DNA of 64,000 nt from Galbula dea. Taxonomy: Eukaryota > Chordata > Aves > Piciformes > Galbulidae. The notes beneath the pieces were generated by a model that saw only the letters and a program-made list of their open reading frames with translations, was not told where the DNA came from and made no database searches. Location of the stretch: NCBI GenBank assembly GCA_013399015.1, contig VWZX01006105.1, positions 186,001 to 250,000 of the forward strand, written 5' to 3'. Made by a program: the position numbers and the translations under genes. This document shows, piece after piece, positions 1 to 12,890 of the stretch. Positions within the stretch are counted from its first letter, which is position 1; the number at the start of each line of letters is the position of its first letter.

Positions 1-3000
1 AATAGAAACCATGAATGAAATTATTTTGTACTTTTTGAATGTTCAGTAGTTAGGTTGTGCTGTTAAAACGTTCAAAGGAAGCACATGTGCATTTAAGCAT
101 ATACAAACACATTTGTGCTAATGTTGATGGAGGTAACATTCTCACTGCCATCTTCATCAAAATTTTATCTACCTAAAGCAGGGGACAGACAATGGTATGG
201 GACCTCCTTAATCACTTTAATACAACACATAACACCTGAAATGAAAGCTAAAGAGATTGCACAGATTGTTAAACAAAGGAAAGTAATAAGGGAGTTACCC
301 AATATTCAATAAAGTACATAAGAAATTCACAGATGAAACATGAATATTCCCTGCAGCTAGTTGATAATTCCCCAATTCATCTCAGTAGTAGATAGGACAG
401 AGGGGTCTCAGCAAATTATCCTTACTTTTTATATTTGCACTGGCTATCAAAAACAACATACAGTGAGGGACAGCTTCCTCTTAAGGAGCATTGTCCAAAA
501 CATGAAAATGAGGTGAACGGAGCCAATGTAGATGCAGCTAGATGCTCACACTAAATCATGTCTCAGAGACATATCCCAAACAACGTGGAGATGTGCTGCA
601 GAGGATGGTTCTCTCCAGCTCTGCACAGCATAGTAACTGTTCCCAGGCTGGTATATGGGCCAGGGAGCAGAAGAGAGCCTGCACCCAACAACATTTTGCC
701 ATGGGTAACTGTCAATCAGGGGGAAACAGAGAAAGGAGAGAAAGCTCTTCCAACTTCTCTTCCCCTGATAAATCCATGCCTATATAAGTGAAAGAGAAGT
801 GAAACTATTTGTCCTGGTAGTCCAGCTACAAAGCTAGGAAACTCCAAGCTTCTCAGCTCTCAGTACAATACGCTTTCCATTAAAGACTAGTTCTTCCAAG
901 TGCTCTTTTAAGTTAACTCCACACTTGCAACCTAGTTCATAGCTTGCTATCCATTAACAGGTCACCTATTTCTACTAACATCTTTCTGTCTCATACACCT
1001 TTCCATGCAGAAAACAAAAAAATATCTTTTTCTGATAATTTTATTTCTCTATCTCATGCCCTTGAATACATCATCTCTAACAACTGTGACAGGAAAGCTC
1101 AGTGTCAAGGCTGCGGAACTCAGTGATAGGCTTGCATGAAGTGTGAGCCATGTATCCATCACTGCCAGCCTGTGTTTCGTCACTGTTTTATTCAGAGGTG
1201 TACATAATCTACACTCACTCCTGAGGAACTTGTCCAATGGTAATTGGAATCAGCAAAAAGCCCTGGGGATTTGGGCACAGGCAAGTCTTCTGCTAAGGTG
1301 ATTTTGCTAAAGAAATACAATTCACATGGCAAAGTGGCATCCAAGCAAAATATGAACCATGGAGCATTTTATTGCCTACGTCACATTTCATGCAGCCTAC
1401 CAGCTTTTAAAGGTCAAACATGTAAACTTAAGGAGTGTGTGTGACTGTATACTAGTTGCAAAGCTCCTTTTTTGTCAGTTCTATGAAGCAATAACCCATG
1501 ATATATAGTTGATATCCCATGGGCACTGTTCTTTATGCCTGCAAACATTTAAAATTGCACTTGTGGTACATAAAAGATTTATAATGATCTCACCCACAAA
1601 TATAAATTTTATCCCACATAGGAGGAAAAGACCTAGAAGCAGAAGCAGTGAACAGCTGAGTATGAGCACAGTATCATAAATTCATAACACTTACAGCTTT
1701 TTAACAACCAGTCATAAATGTGACTGATTTCAATTTAATTTACAAGACTTTGTGATAGAACCAGGATTACCTCCTCAAAACTGAGTTTTAAAACACAGTG
1801 GGTACAATTATGGCCTTACTACAATGTCACTTGAGGCAAACAGGATTGAGGTAGCCATTTGGAAGGTCCCTGAACCATGCTGCTTATGCAGCTTCAGATG
1901 ACTGGAACTGAGTGGGCTTCACCAAACTGTAGTGGAGACCCTACTACTGTTCCAAGCCAGGCAGCACATCCCTACACAGCACAAGCTACCTCTAAGGGAC
2001 ATGTTAATAGGGGCTATGCAACTTGCCAGCATTAAACCTAACATTATTTGTAGGGTTGCAGCTGGGCAATAGTGACCAGGACATACATCATGATAGTGCT
2101 GTGATTATTTCTTGTGCCAGTAAGTATTAGATGCACTTCACCTCCATCACCTCCCACATACAGTTACATGACTTCTTGTAATATTTTACACAAATTTGGA
2201 CAGTTTTGTCTGGACTGGAGTTTTTAATGGCAGATATTTGAAAGGAAAAGATAGGTGGGAAGGGAATGGAAGATAGGAAACAGTACCAGTCAAGAGGAAA
2301 GGGGATGAAATAAGTCAGACATGCTTGCTCAAACATGCTTCCTTAGGCATCATTGGAAAAACTCATGTCAATCAGCTGCCATAAGTTAAGAACCTTTGTT
2401 TTCCAAAATGAAATATTACCTTTCTCCTACAACTATATCATTTATGTCTGGTATCTATGGCAAAAGAAAGTAAAAAAAAAAAAATCTGTATTTCAGTTAC
2501 ATTTATCTCCTAAAACCTCCAAGACAAGCCTGTCAAGTCAACAGAAATATTTACTTTCTTGGACATAGAGATTAAATTTTATTTTGGGTATGGCAAGAGG
2601 AAAATTTTTGGAGTACCCTGAGGAGTCAGATTTTGCCTCAGAATTCTCTCTTCCTGCACCTGTAAGATGTTTGATTTTTCTTTTCTTCTACTGTATATAT
2701 TGGCAGCTTGGAAACCTAACAAACAACTTGTATATTTTTCCTGTAGCCTCATCAGGAAGAAAACAGGAGGATGAAAACATATTTTACTATCTAAGATTTT
2801 GCTTCCATTTTTATCTTACATTGCACTGATTCTTACACGCAGAAGATAACAAACAGTCCCTTTTGTTGCCTACGTGTATGTATTTGAAGGCAAAATATTA
2901 TGTCACAGCATGAAGTTGTAATATTGTGCCTACTAAAACATCAAAACTAGCTCAATATTGGAAAAGACATGGTGAGGTCAAGCTGCAGATGTATCCCCAA

Positions 3001-4862
3001 AGGTACTAACTAAGGAGGACATTTTAGTCCCAGTTAGTTTTAAGCATGCGTTGACAACTAAAACATAATTCTTCTGGTTTTGAGGGATAATGTGTTTGCT
3101 AATAGTTGAAGTCTATGTTATGTGAAGAGGCAAAACATTTTATATTTTATTTACTTTTATTTTTAACTTTAAAGTACTTAACATTTTCTTAACACGAAGA
3201 TCATTGACCAATTAAGGAGAGAAAACTTCTAACATCTGACAGGTTCATGATATTTGTTACTGGTTGATACCTTAGTCAAACTAATTGCAAACCATTAGAG
3301 AGCAACATGGTGACCAAAGTGAAATATAACAGTGATCTGAGTTTGTTGTGTAAAATAGTAGACACAGCTGTAGTCAGTCCTGGATCAAAATGTAATGCTG
3401 AGTTCACACAGAGTGCTCACAGTAACTCTCAAAACATGTTAGAAAGCAACAGAGATAATTATAACATGTTTTGTAATAAAAAATAAGAAAGTGGTTACAG
3501 ACACCAACAAAAAGTTACTGGTGTCAGCACTGGGGTCTGAGAGGGTGGTCTGTACTTTGCATAGAGGGAAAAAAAAATAAAAAAGGGAAATCCCATTATC
3601 AAGACAGCCTTGATAAGCTTGCAGAGCCCTTGACCTCCCAATAAAGTGGTTAATAGCAAGAGCTCTCCAGTATCTGAAGGGAGATCCTCTCTGTACCACA
3701 CTGAAATTACTATAGTACCCAAGCAATCTGGACTGTTGTGCAGAGCTGCAGCAGCCAAAATCTCCATTCCAGACCTAAGACACCACTGGTCTGATTTGTT
3801 GCTGAAAGCCCAATTGTCTTTTTCAAAGTCAGTTCTCCCAATATATGTATCTCAGGTTACATTTTTCAGACCCTCGTGGTTATTAGGAGCATTGTTTCAG
3901 GTTTGGAGAACAAGAACCTATCTTTTAAAATACAGTTACCTACCAGAGGGAGAAAAGCACAGGTATTTATATCCTAACACATGCACAAACACAACTTTCA
4001 TTTGCACTGGTGTTTCAGCTATATACTAAAAATTAATATGAATTCTTCAGAGGTCAAGAAGAGGGAAGAAGGATAAACTTCTTAAACCAGTGGTCTGGAG
4101 AAATGACTGGAGAAAAGTGAATAACAGGTTTCTATGCTTTTAGTTCTTCATGACAAAACATAGTTATATCTGTAAGGTCTTTTCCAAAATGTCTTTCAAA
4201 TATGGCAGCCCCAATCCCACAGTTCTGATGTAGGTTCCTCTCTACTTATGCTGGGGAGCAATATGACCATATTCAAGTAGCTTGTATCAGAATACTATCA
4301 AATGTCACAACCTTTAGAGCATCTCACTTTAAAAGAGTTGGTGAGGCTTAATTACTTGTAGCTGTCATATCCTGAGTCTCAGATCACTCGGCGGGAAGCA
4401 GCAGCCATGGCAGCCAAACTGGACACCAGCTGTAGACAGCCTGAACAGCATCTCTTATGCCTGCAGTCAAGATTTATTCAAGAAGTTTGGTATATGCCAG
4501 TGTAAAAATAACAGATCCCAGAAAGGCTCTGAAACTGTAAATATTAGGGTTATCAGAGCTAAACAGTTAGCAACTGAGTCACACAAAAAGAGCAGTTACT
4601 CATGTGAACAGTACAATTTCAGTAGCAGATCCTAAATTTGCTCTCTATAGTGACTAAAACATTCTCTCTAGTTTTTCAGAATATTATACAACTGTCAACA
4701 ACATTTGTCAACACAGATTATAAAAAGTATTCACCTTAGCATTCCGATTACAGGTAGTAGAACAGCTATGGGGTTGCAGAAGGCAAATAACAAAACAGTT
4801 TGCAATGCTGAAGTAGCTTTGCAAGTAACATGAAGTTACTATTTGCTCCCTTTTCTTCTCAG
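1..4862. other. Intergenic or intronic DNA, no gene seen
   Basis: AT-rich DNA with no recognisable exon, repeat family or RNA gene before the exon-like interval that follows. The longest open frame (3646-4029, +, 127 codons) has no recognisable domain and a composition like translated noncoding DNA. A TATATAA string near 780 follows a GC-richer stretch (560-780) and could be part of an old LTR or promoter, but nothing else supports that. A short A-run lies near 2470. Confidence 0.6.
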
Positions 4863-4981
4863 ATGCATAATATTCCTGTCTGTGCAATGCAAAGTTTAAA
4901 CTGAACTAGCCACCACTTTGCCAAAAAGAATAATGCATGATTTCAAATGATTGGCTGACAGCCTAGGTACAAAACCACCAG
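4863..4981 (+). ncRNA. Exon-like interval, possible lncRNA exon
   Basis: The interval has a long pyrimidine tract ending in CTTCTCAG on its left and CAG|GTAAGA on its right; the donor matches the vertebrate consensus at nearly all positions. It is 119 bp long. All three forward frames contain a stop (TGA, TAA and TAA within the first 45 bases), so it cannot be an internal coding exon. If used, it would be a noncoding or UTR exon. There is no transcript evidence in the sequence itself, and chance pairs of good splice sites occur in 64 kb. Confidence 0.25.
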
Positions 4982-5260
4982 GTAAGAACTCAGGAAATTT
5001 TTAATACCCATTGAAGTATCACAGCTCTGCCCATTTAGATGGAAAATCATACAGCCACTTGTCATCCAATCCAGAATGTATGCTGGTTTCTTAATAGTCC
5101 CCAAATTCTGTCAGTCACTGTCCATTTGCAGCAGAAGCTACAGGAGGAAGTAAAAAATTTAAAAGAAAAGCAACTATTTCTCATTGTTCTCAGCATTATT
5201 CCAGCACCTAAATGTCCTTTATGTACATATTTGTTGTGGAATCTTTGTACCTAGATGTAC

Positions 5261-5265
5261 CCCAA
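5261..5265. repeat. Target-site duplication, left copy (CCCAA)
   Basis: Five bases CCCAA directly before the TG start of the solo LTR. An identical copy lies directly after its CA end at 5818-5822. A 5-bp duplication fits the ERVL-type integration pattern. Confidence 0.85.
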
Positions 5266-5490
5266 TGTATTGGGTCTGGCTGAGCTGTAATTCATCCCCA
5301 TAGTGACCCTCACAGTGCGGTGTTTTGCATTGGTGACTAGCAGGGTACTGATAACACACCCGTGTTTTGGCTGCCACTGGGTACAACACTAGCACTGTGA
5401 CATTCCTTCTCTGGTTGGGGGGCAGGAACCTGGGAGGGAAGTTGGGCAGCCAGCTGACCCAAACTGACCAAAGGAATATTCCATACCATA

Positions 5491-5513
5491 TGACGTCAGC
5501 TCAGATATAAAAG
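5491..5513 (+). promoter_or_regulatory. LTR promoter: CRE-like site and TATA box
   Basis: TGACGTCA at 5491-5498 is a perfect CREB/ATF palindrome. TATAAAAG at 5506-5513 is a good TATA box. Both lie in the U3 of the solo LTR, in the spacing expected for a retroviral promoter. Whether it still drives transcription cannot be seen. Confidence 0.7.
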
Positions 5514-5683
5514 CTGAGGCACGGAGCAGGGGGGTGGGCATTCATCGGCTAATGACTGCCTCCTGAAGACCGCAGCCCTGCTTCTCGGAGAGTGGCCGAC
5601 CATCGCTGCTCATGGGAAGTAGAGATTAAGTCTGCTTTTGCTTTGCTTCTGCGCGTGCAGGCTTTGCTGTGTGTTGTGCTAAT

Positions 5684-5689
5684 AATAAA
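5684..5689 (+). promoter_or_regulatory. LTR polyadenylation signal AATAAA
   Basis: AATAAA lies about 175 bp after the TATA box inside the solo LTR, at the place expected for the R-region polyadenylation signal. Confidence 0.7.
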
Positions 5690-5817
5690 CTGTCTTGTCT
5701 CAACCCACGGGTCATTCCTATTTCCACCTTACTCTCTCTCCCCTGTCCCTCTGGGAAGGGGAGTGATAGAGCGGCTGGGTGGGCACTTGGTGTCCAGCCA
5801 AGGTCAAACCCACCACA

Positions 5818-5822
5818 CCCAA
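5818..5822. repeat. Target-site duplication, right copy (CCCAA)
   Basis: CCCAA directly after the terminal CA of the solo LTR, identical to the left copy at 5261-5265. Confidence 0.85.
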
Positions 5823-6110
5823 ACATTCAGTCTACCACACCTGTTGGTGATCAGTTACCCATATTTTGAACTTGCTCTATGTTCTTAAACTTTCTCCAGC
5901 CTTTTTCTGTGGTATTTGGAGACAAAATGTGTGTTTGCCTGTGTCAGACTACCTTTCCTCCATGAGATATGAGGCACCTGGAAGCACTGAAGGCTCCAGG
6001 GTGGCATACCCTTGATGACCTAAAACAAGACCAAATGGATGTGGACCAGCACCTCAGCCAACTGAAAAGAAATAAAGGAAACTGGAGGTGGTGGTGATGA
6101 AATTAAAGGG

Positions 6111-6553
6111 ATCATAGGATTGTCAGAGTTGGAAGGGACTTCAAAGATCATCTAGTTCCAGCCCCCCTGCCTGGCAGGGACACCATCCACTAGATCAGGT
6201 TACTCAGGGCCCCATCAAGCCTTGTCTTAAAAGCTTCCAGGGATGAGGCTTCCACAACCTTTCTGGGCAACCTGTTTCACTGTCTAACTACCCTCATAGT
6301 GAAGAACTTCTTCCTAATATCCAATCTAAATCTACCCTCCTCTAGCTTACATCCATTTCCCCTGGTTCTATCACTGTCTGACCTCCTTTTTAGGAGCTTT
6401 CTTGTAGGCCCCCTTCAGATACTGGAAGGCTACAATAAGGTCTCCTTGGAGCCTTCTTCTCTGCAGACTGAACAATCCCAACTCTCCCAGCCTGTCCTCG
6501 TAGGAGAGGTGCTCCAGTCTGTTGGTTCTGGTCTTGGCCCTGCTCCTGGCTTA
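6111..6553 (-). mobile_element. CR1 LINE, 5'-truncated, older copy
   Basis: Read on the minus strand this is the 3' part of a CR1 element: C-terminal reverse-transcriptase-like coding sequence (EHLSYEDRLGELGLFSLQ, then GDLIVAFQYLKGAY), then the LEAFKTRLDGALSNL-like end, a short 3' UTR and the avian tail GGAACTAGATGATCTTTGAAG near the left border. The coding part is broken by stops (for example just after the EVRQ segment), so it is dead. It differs from the CR1 copies at 41.6 and 58.3 kb and appears to be another, older subfamily. The forward open frame at 6299-6574 is antisense to it and not a gene. Confidence 0.92.
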
Positions 6554-7744
6554 CCACACCTTCAACAAAACTGAAAAAAGGAAGATAAAATGCTGCAGTC
6601 TTTGCAAAGTACAAGGAGGTGTGTGAGCAAGAAAGTAAAAAGAGCTAGAAATAATCATTATTTCAGTACAATAACTGCATAGCCACTAGACCATATGGAA
6701 ACACATGATTTTTATCATTTGAACAGCTACCAAATTCACAAAGCAGCTATCCCCTGCAGAAATATCTTGTCATCACACTGTTCCTGGACACTAAAAGACA
6801 GCCTCCTCACTGTCTGACCAAAGGGCAGGGATACATGTGACTCTGAATAGACACTTTATAATGCTGCTCTTGACCATGCTACTATTTTTTCAGCTTATGA
6901 TCTTTTCCATTCTCAAGAAACCTCAATCTTTCCTTGCATTCTCCTCAACATTTCACAGTACAAAGAGGTTTCAGAAACGTAAGGAGAACACTGTCAGCAT
7001 GGGAATAAACAGCTAAAAAGAGAAAGCTTTCCATTATTCTTCTTTAACCATGCAGTCACAAATTGTTGAAATAAATAAATAAATGGGGAGGGGCTATTAG
7101 GCATATCTGATAATTTCCTGTTTTAAAAATGCTTTTCTTCACATTCCCACATGCTCAGTAGGAAACCAACTATGCTTTACTTGTCTACTCTTCTGCTTGT
7201 GAGGAACAGTAAACCAGTCTTACTGCTCTGCAAATGAATGGGTAGACCCACTAGCATTAGTCAAGCTTTGGCTAATATAGACTAGGAGACAGTAAAAGTC
7301 CATGCAATTTACTGCTGGTTTAATGAAACATGTTCACAGTGAAAAAGTGCTGCTTCTTTTCTTTAACCAGCTCCACTCACTTTATTACACAATCTTCCAT
7401 GCTTGTGCCATTAAATCCACCAGCTTTCTGGACCATAGCCTCTACAGACATCTTCCACTCAGATAAAGAATATCTTCCAGACAACATTCCTTTTATTGGA
7501 ATCCATAAAACTCCTAGCTTATTTGCCTTGAAAAAGTTAGATCTTTATTGGCTGTGTACGCTTCATTTAGTTAATTAAGAGTAACCAGCAACAGCCTTGG
7601 CTTATCCTGATTTTAAGAACTTAGTCTGGGTTCATTTCCAGTGCTTTAACATGTCAGTTTAGCAGGAATTTTTTTTCACCTACGTTTTCCCATAGCCTAA
7701 ACCAATAGCTAATAAAAAGTTACGATTGTTTGTTTCTATTCTAG
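6554..7744. other. No gene seen
   Basis: Unique-looking AT-rich DNA. The only low-complexity tract is a short (AAAT)n run at 7069-7083. The 82-codon forward frame at 7330 has no recognisable features. Confidence 0.6.
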
Positions 7745-7836
7745 TCATGCCTGCAGATTCATACTATACTGTGCATCTGGTATGTCTTTCAAAACCATCC
7801 AAAGACCCCATGGAAAAGCCACAGAAGTCACAAGAG
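7745..7836 (+). ncRNA. Exon-like interval, coding status unknown
   Basis: TTGTTTGTTTCTATTCTAG stands directly before it and GAG|GTAATA directly after it. The interval is 92 bp and is open in all three forward frames, so frame cannot be chosen. In one frame an ATG sits two bases after the acceptor, giving MPADSYYTVHLVCLSKPSKD and a phase-0 end, but the match to a known protein is nil as far as I can recognise. It could be a coding exon, a UTR or lncRNA exon, or chance. Confidence 0.25.
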
Positions 7837-10800
7837 GTAATAAATATTTTTTTCTAGTTTCTGTGTAAATATATATCAAATGCAATTAAATTAATTTTAA
7901 GTTCTGTAAAGAATATTCATAGGGCTGTATCTGAAAACCAGTGAGAATGTTTTATGCATTAAAGATCATTATTTAGTCAGTCTTTTTCCTTACATATTGG
8001 GTTTATTCACATCTCTGAGTATTCCTGCATCGATGGTTAGATAAGCCTAGCAACAAAGCTCCGAATTATTGAGCCTTCATGGTGCTCATTCAGTAATCAA
8101 GGGGAAAGTGACTGAACTAAACAGTCATTCTTGGTGGTCAGTCATGATTAGTATACAATGTAATTACAGGATCAGGCCTCCATGAAGTTTATTCACCTCT
8201 TTCAGGGACAGTGCTAGGCAATTATCACCGGGGAGCCAGCACCAGCAACTGAAGGCAGAATTCCTCTTTGTAGTAGGGATGCTTGCTGGCAAACATATTG
8301 AGAGACATAGCAGAGACCCATGCAGGATGAGGAATATCTACATCTTCATCAGGTGTTTCCACAGGGCACTGCTGAACAGGAAAATATTTGTGATTGAAAA
8401 ACATTTCCTGAGAGGGTAGTAGAAAACATTTTGTGGACATTTCTGACTGTATATTTTTAGCAGCTTTTCCATATTGTAACTCCATATGTTACAAGAAGGG
8501 CCATTTTCTATCCCTATCAAGTGTACGTTAGGACATTTGCTGTTAGGCAGATGACTGTTTTGCAGATGCTTCTTGAACAAGGGTAACATATACTGTCTAT
8601 AATCCTTTACACTTTACACAGGCTGATCATTTTATGGGCATGAAGTTTGTGAAAGGCCCATGTGGTAGAAGCAAAGGACGTGGGACACATTCAAAGCTCT
8701 CCTCTAAAACACAAAGTCCCTGGCCTGCTATGCTGTCACTGTAGCACTGTCCTTCCCAGCCCCTTTTAGCCTGGTGAGTTTTGTAATGTAGAAAGAATCC
8801 ACAGACATCCTCCAGTACATTGATCCTTTTCTTATTCCTGCCTCCTTATAAGAAAAAAATACATTCATTGACTACAGTCAAGCATCCCCATCTCTTAGTT
8901 GTCTTGACTTGCCTTGGGAAAGGAGGAACAAAATCCAGCAATGGTTTTTCTTGCCTGTTTTACATTAATTTAGAATAATCTGTTGAAATGCTGCCCTGAA
9001 CAGGAAGCCTCTCCATGACCCCTGAGGGTATTTCTAACGCACTGATATACATGCTGAAGAAAATTTTGTGCTCTGCATGGACCATGGCTTCTAAAATAGT
9101 AGCAGCTCTGCAGTACAAAAGGTGCATTGCTCTAAGGAAATGTTCTGCAGTCAATCTGATGACTTCTGTGACCTTTACCAACAAGATGAGGAAGATCATA
9201 AGACCTACGCATTGCCCCCACAGTCCACAGCCTCAGAGCTGTCCATGTCTTGATGAAAGCTGTAGCTGTACATACTTCCCTTGCAGCAATTGCTGTCTGA
9301 CACAAAAGATGACTTTGAAGACAAAGCCAGCCTAGCCACACAGTGCTAAATCATCACAGCATTGGATAAAAGTTTTAGACTGATAGCTGTGTTCTGTACA
9401 CTATTAAAATATTTCCTGAATTTATAATTTGAAAAAATAGGTCCTGGCTGTGGTGGAACACAATTTTAAAGGATAATATGAAAATCCCACCAATCAATGA
9501 TTGTGCATTGAGAGTGAAATCTATTTAATGTCTGAGTCTGAGGGAGAACATCTAAGACATCTAGGTTGTTTCTATGCTCTGCCACAGATTTCTTGTATCT
9601 CCTCAGGCTGGCCTCTTAAACTATAGGAAACTGTTTAGCAGCTGCAGCCTGCAGGATGCTTTGGACCCAGGATGCTTTCAGTCACCCAGGATGGGGATCC
9701 AGCTGGGAAACACTAGGGCTCTCTTCTGGCCTTCAGAGGAAGAGGGGGATCCATCCACCAGTAGATCTTGGAGTAAAAGCAAAGAAATCATCTGGAACCT
9801 GGGAAAAGTGTGCCTTAGCTTCTCCAGTACTGACCTCCTTTAAGAATAAAAGGATAGGGAGGCAGAAAAATGAAGAAGGCAATATAAGAAGAAAAAATAG
9901 AAAGTAGACAAGATGGGAAAGCTCCAACCCTAGTAAGTCCTAAAGTGCTTTAAAAGACTGTAAAGGTACAAAGAAGTATTGTCTTCATATATACAAGGTG
10001 CTGCTGTGTCTTTTTAAGTTATGCTAAAGGAAGACTGCATTAGCTGAAACAGGCCAGAAACCAAAAATAAACAGTAGCTTGCATACTTTGGGGAGCTGAA
10101 AAATATAATAAGGAATAAGAATACTCCCTCAGAAATTCCCCTTCATTCATTTGCTTGCTTGAGCTGTCCCCCTAAAATTTGTACAGTGATCTTGATAATG
10201 TATCTTACATCCTGACATTTCCAAACTTCAACTGTCATTGAGTAGAAATGTCACTGAAAAAAAGAACACCAACAGTAGAGAATGTAATATAGGCAATTAG
10301 GCCTCCACCCTGGCACATTTCCTCAGGCAAGTAGGCTCAAGGAAGCCAGAAATGTTGCTTGAGCAGGGTCTAGGACCCCAGTGCAGAAAGCATTTAAACA
10401 GACGCTTTTGATTTGAACAAGACATGACCGGATACTTAAAGTTAAGTGCAGTTTGATGAACTGAGGCTTGATGACTGGTTGCAGGATCAGACCTTTACAC
10501 CATTCAGCTTGAAGCTGCTTTTAAAGACTCTTCAATTCCATGTTCATAATGCTTCTTTCTAGAAACATCACTATTCAATATAAACCTTGCTTCTTTTCCT
10601 TTACAGTGGCATTAAATCCTCAAATTAAATTAATTAGTTGCTAATTTTCACTCTGTAGAAATGTGTTGTCACAAGGAGTGTAATAAACAGTGGTTGGGTC
10701 AGGCAAATAAGGAAGCACTTACTTGACCCTAAGCCATTATTATAATTGGCTCCTTCTGACACATTACAGTTTGTTCTTCAATCTACTGCTTACCAAACAC

Positions 10801-12107
10801 CCAAAAGGACATCTACACAACAGCACCAGTTCACAGTCCCAGGCATATAGGGGAGAAGTATTTTCTGACCCATAAACAGCATAACAGAAAGCAGTGTTAA
10901 GTCTTTCTAAAGCTTTAAGCACTGTGGGAATGGCTGCTGTTTCAAGATTTTCCTGTTTTGCCATTATTTTAAAACACCATTTCACAGGAGAGTTAAACAT
11001 TCAGTGTTCTGTCAAAGAAAACAAGAAACTTCAGCACCTCTGGAGCAACAACAGCAACAAATATCCAGGACTCATAGAGAATTGCACCCACAGTGAAATC
11101 TTACAAGCCAACTGTGTATCATGCTTATTGCCCCTTGTCATGAATTTCCTCTTATTTGAATATCTGGCAGTATTTTAGATGGAAGTAAAAAAAAAAAAAA
11201 AAAGATTTAATTTAAAGAAGATTATCAGCTGTTCTGAGTTTTTGAGTCAAATGCCAGATCTTTCCAGTTTTCACTATAAAATACAAACAGGTTATTTTTG
11301 TAATATGAAGAATTCTGCACTGTTGTGTTTTTTTTTTCTTTTAACAAAGGAACACATGATATCATGGACAAACAAATATTGTGTTAGTTTGTTTCTAATA
11401 ACAGACACATTTTTTAAAGTAAGGATAACAGGAAAAAAGCAAGATAAAAGGGGAAAAAGATGAAGTTAGTGTTGAATGAATTAATAGCAGGCAGGTGGCT
11501 GGGTGGGTGTCATGGCAGATAAACACTGAGATGAAGCCAAGGTAATTATAATTATAATCTGGCTAGTAATGCTTTCAGCTGAGGGGGTATAAAAACCTCC
11601 CTAAGTTAATACTGAGATGTTCAGATCAACCTCCTTCTTGCCTGCTCCCCCAGAACACAATCTCATATATTCAAACTCACATTTTATGCATTTTTATTTT
11701 CTGAGCATTTCAATTAGTATTTTGTAAGAGGTCTACTCCATTGTAACTAGAGTTCCAACAACTTTCCACTCTCCTCGTGCAATCCTGGAAAACATGAGCA
11801 TGTAATCAGCCAGGTCTCTCCCAACCTCCATGTTTTGCTGGACAGAATTCACCTCTTTCTATCATTCTCTTTCCCCACTGTGCTATTCGCAGGGGTATAA
11901 AATGCTCAGGCAAACAGAAGTCAATGGCAGATGTGTCAGCAGCACTTCTTTCTGTAATTTTACTAAATGGATGTAGCCCATAAAAGCAGCCTTAATTAAT
12001 GGAAACATTTTAAAGGCATTTATAATAAGCAGGAAAAACAACAGTTGCCAAAACCAAACTTTATTAACAAAGTATGTTTAAAACTTATTTTCTCAAACGT
12101 GACAAAA
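7837..12107. other. No gene seen
   Basis: AT-rich, mostly unique DNA with an A17 run at 11187-11203. Around 8960-9340 both strands carry moderately long open frames (106 codons on +, 79 and 69 on -) in a locally GC-richer segment, but none shows a recognisable domain. This could be an unrecognised old repeat or pseudogene. Confidence 0.55.
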
Positions 12108-12112
12108 AGATT
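12108..12112. repeat. Target-site duplication, left copy (AGATT)
   Basis: AGATT abuts the end of the minus-strand LTR and is repeated exactly at 13248-13252. Confidence 0.75.
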
Positions 12113-12290
12113 CGTGGTGGGTTCACCCCAGCTGGACACAAGGTGTCCATCAAAGCCATTCTATCACTCACCCTCCTCAAATGGACAGGGAGGAGTAAGT
12201 ATAACAAAAGGCCAATATAGGGACAGGGAAAGATCACTCACCAATTACCATCACAGGCAAAACAAACTCAACTTGGGGAAATAAGGTTAA

Positions 12291-12296
12291 TTTATT
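12291..12296 (-). promoter_or_regulatory. LTR polyadenylation signal (AATAAA, minus strand)
   Basis: TTTATT on the + strand, about 180 bp inside the 3' end of the minus-strand LTR, where a polyadenylation signal is expected. Confidence 0.5.
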
Positions 12297-12513
12297 ACCA
12301 ATTAGATCAGAGTAGGATAATGACAAATAAAACTAAATCTTAAGAACACCTTCCTCACCACCCTTCCCTCCTTCTTGGGCTCTACTTCAGTCCTGATTTT
12401 TTCTAGTCCCTCCCTCAGAGTGGCACAGGGAAATGGGGATTGTGGCCAGTGCATCACATGTTGTCTCTGCTGCTCCTTCCTCCTCAGTGAAAGGACTCCT
12501 TACACTGTTCCCC

Positions 12514-12890
12514 TGCTCCAGTGTGAGGTCCCTCCCATGGGAGATAGTTCTGCAATAACTTATCCAGTATGAATCCTTCCCACATTCCACAGTTCTTCAT
12601 GAACTGCTCCAGTGTGTGTTCCTTCCATAGGGTTGAATCCTTCAGGAACAGACTGCTCCAGTTTGGTTCCTCCACAGGGTCACAAGTCCTGCCAGACAAC
12701 CTGCCCCAGCATGGGATCCTCTCTCCACAGGTCAGCAGGTCCTACCAGGAACTTGCTCCAGTGCAGGCTTCCCATGGGGTCTGAGCCTCCTTTGGGTTCA
12801 TCCATCTTCTCCAGCATGGGGTCCTCCATAGGTCCTCCAGGTCTGTATCTGCTCCAGTGCTAACACCCATGGGTTTCAGGGTGAAAGCCT
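12514..12890 (-). repeat. Degenerate ~48-bp tandem repeat inside LTR
   Basis: Units each begin near a CTGCTCCAG-like motif at 12514, 12604, 12653, 12701, 12752, 12806 and 12849 on the + strand. The spacing is 43-54 bp, with one double gap of 90. Units share CCAGTG, then CTCCCATGGGGT-like segments. The array lies wholly within the long LTR and explains most of its extra length over the 552-bp LTR. Confidence 0.75.

Larger units (their letters stand above)
5266..5817 (+). mobile_element. Solo LTR, avian ERVL-like, 552 bp
   Basis: This is a complete solo long terminal repeat, starting TGTATTGGGTCTGG and ending AACCCACCACA, flanked by exact CCCAA duplications. Visible parts: U3 with a CRE-like TGACGTCA (5491), a TATA box (5506), a transcribed region, AATAAA (5684), then a U5-like stretch with the characteristic CTGTCTTGTCTCAACCCACG and a C/T-rich segment. 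The overall pattern is the one I know from avian ERVL-type LTRs. No internal gag/pol/env sequence is present beside it, so the provirus was presumably removed by LTR-LTR recombination. Open frames across 5592-5888 are LTR sequence, not a gene. The family name is inferred and the exact subfamily was not checked. Confidence 0.9.

Noticed and set aside
3646..4029. 127-codon forward open frame
   Set aside because: No domain, no homolog recognised, ordinary composition for noncoding DNA, and no flanking splice or promoter context.
4085..4110. CAGTGGTCTGG resembling a hAT transposon terminal repeat
   Set aside because: Only about ten bases match, no partner terminus and no 8-bp duplication found.
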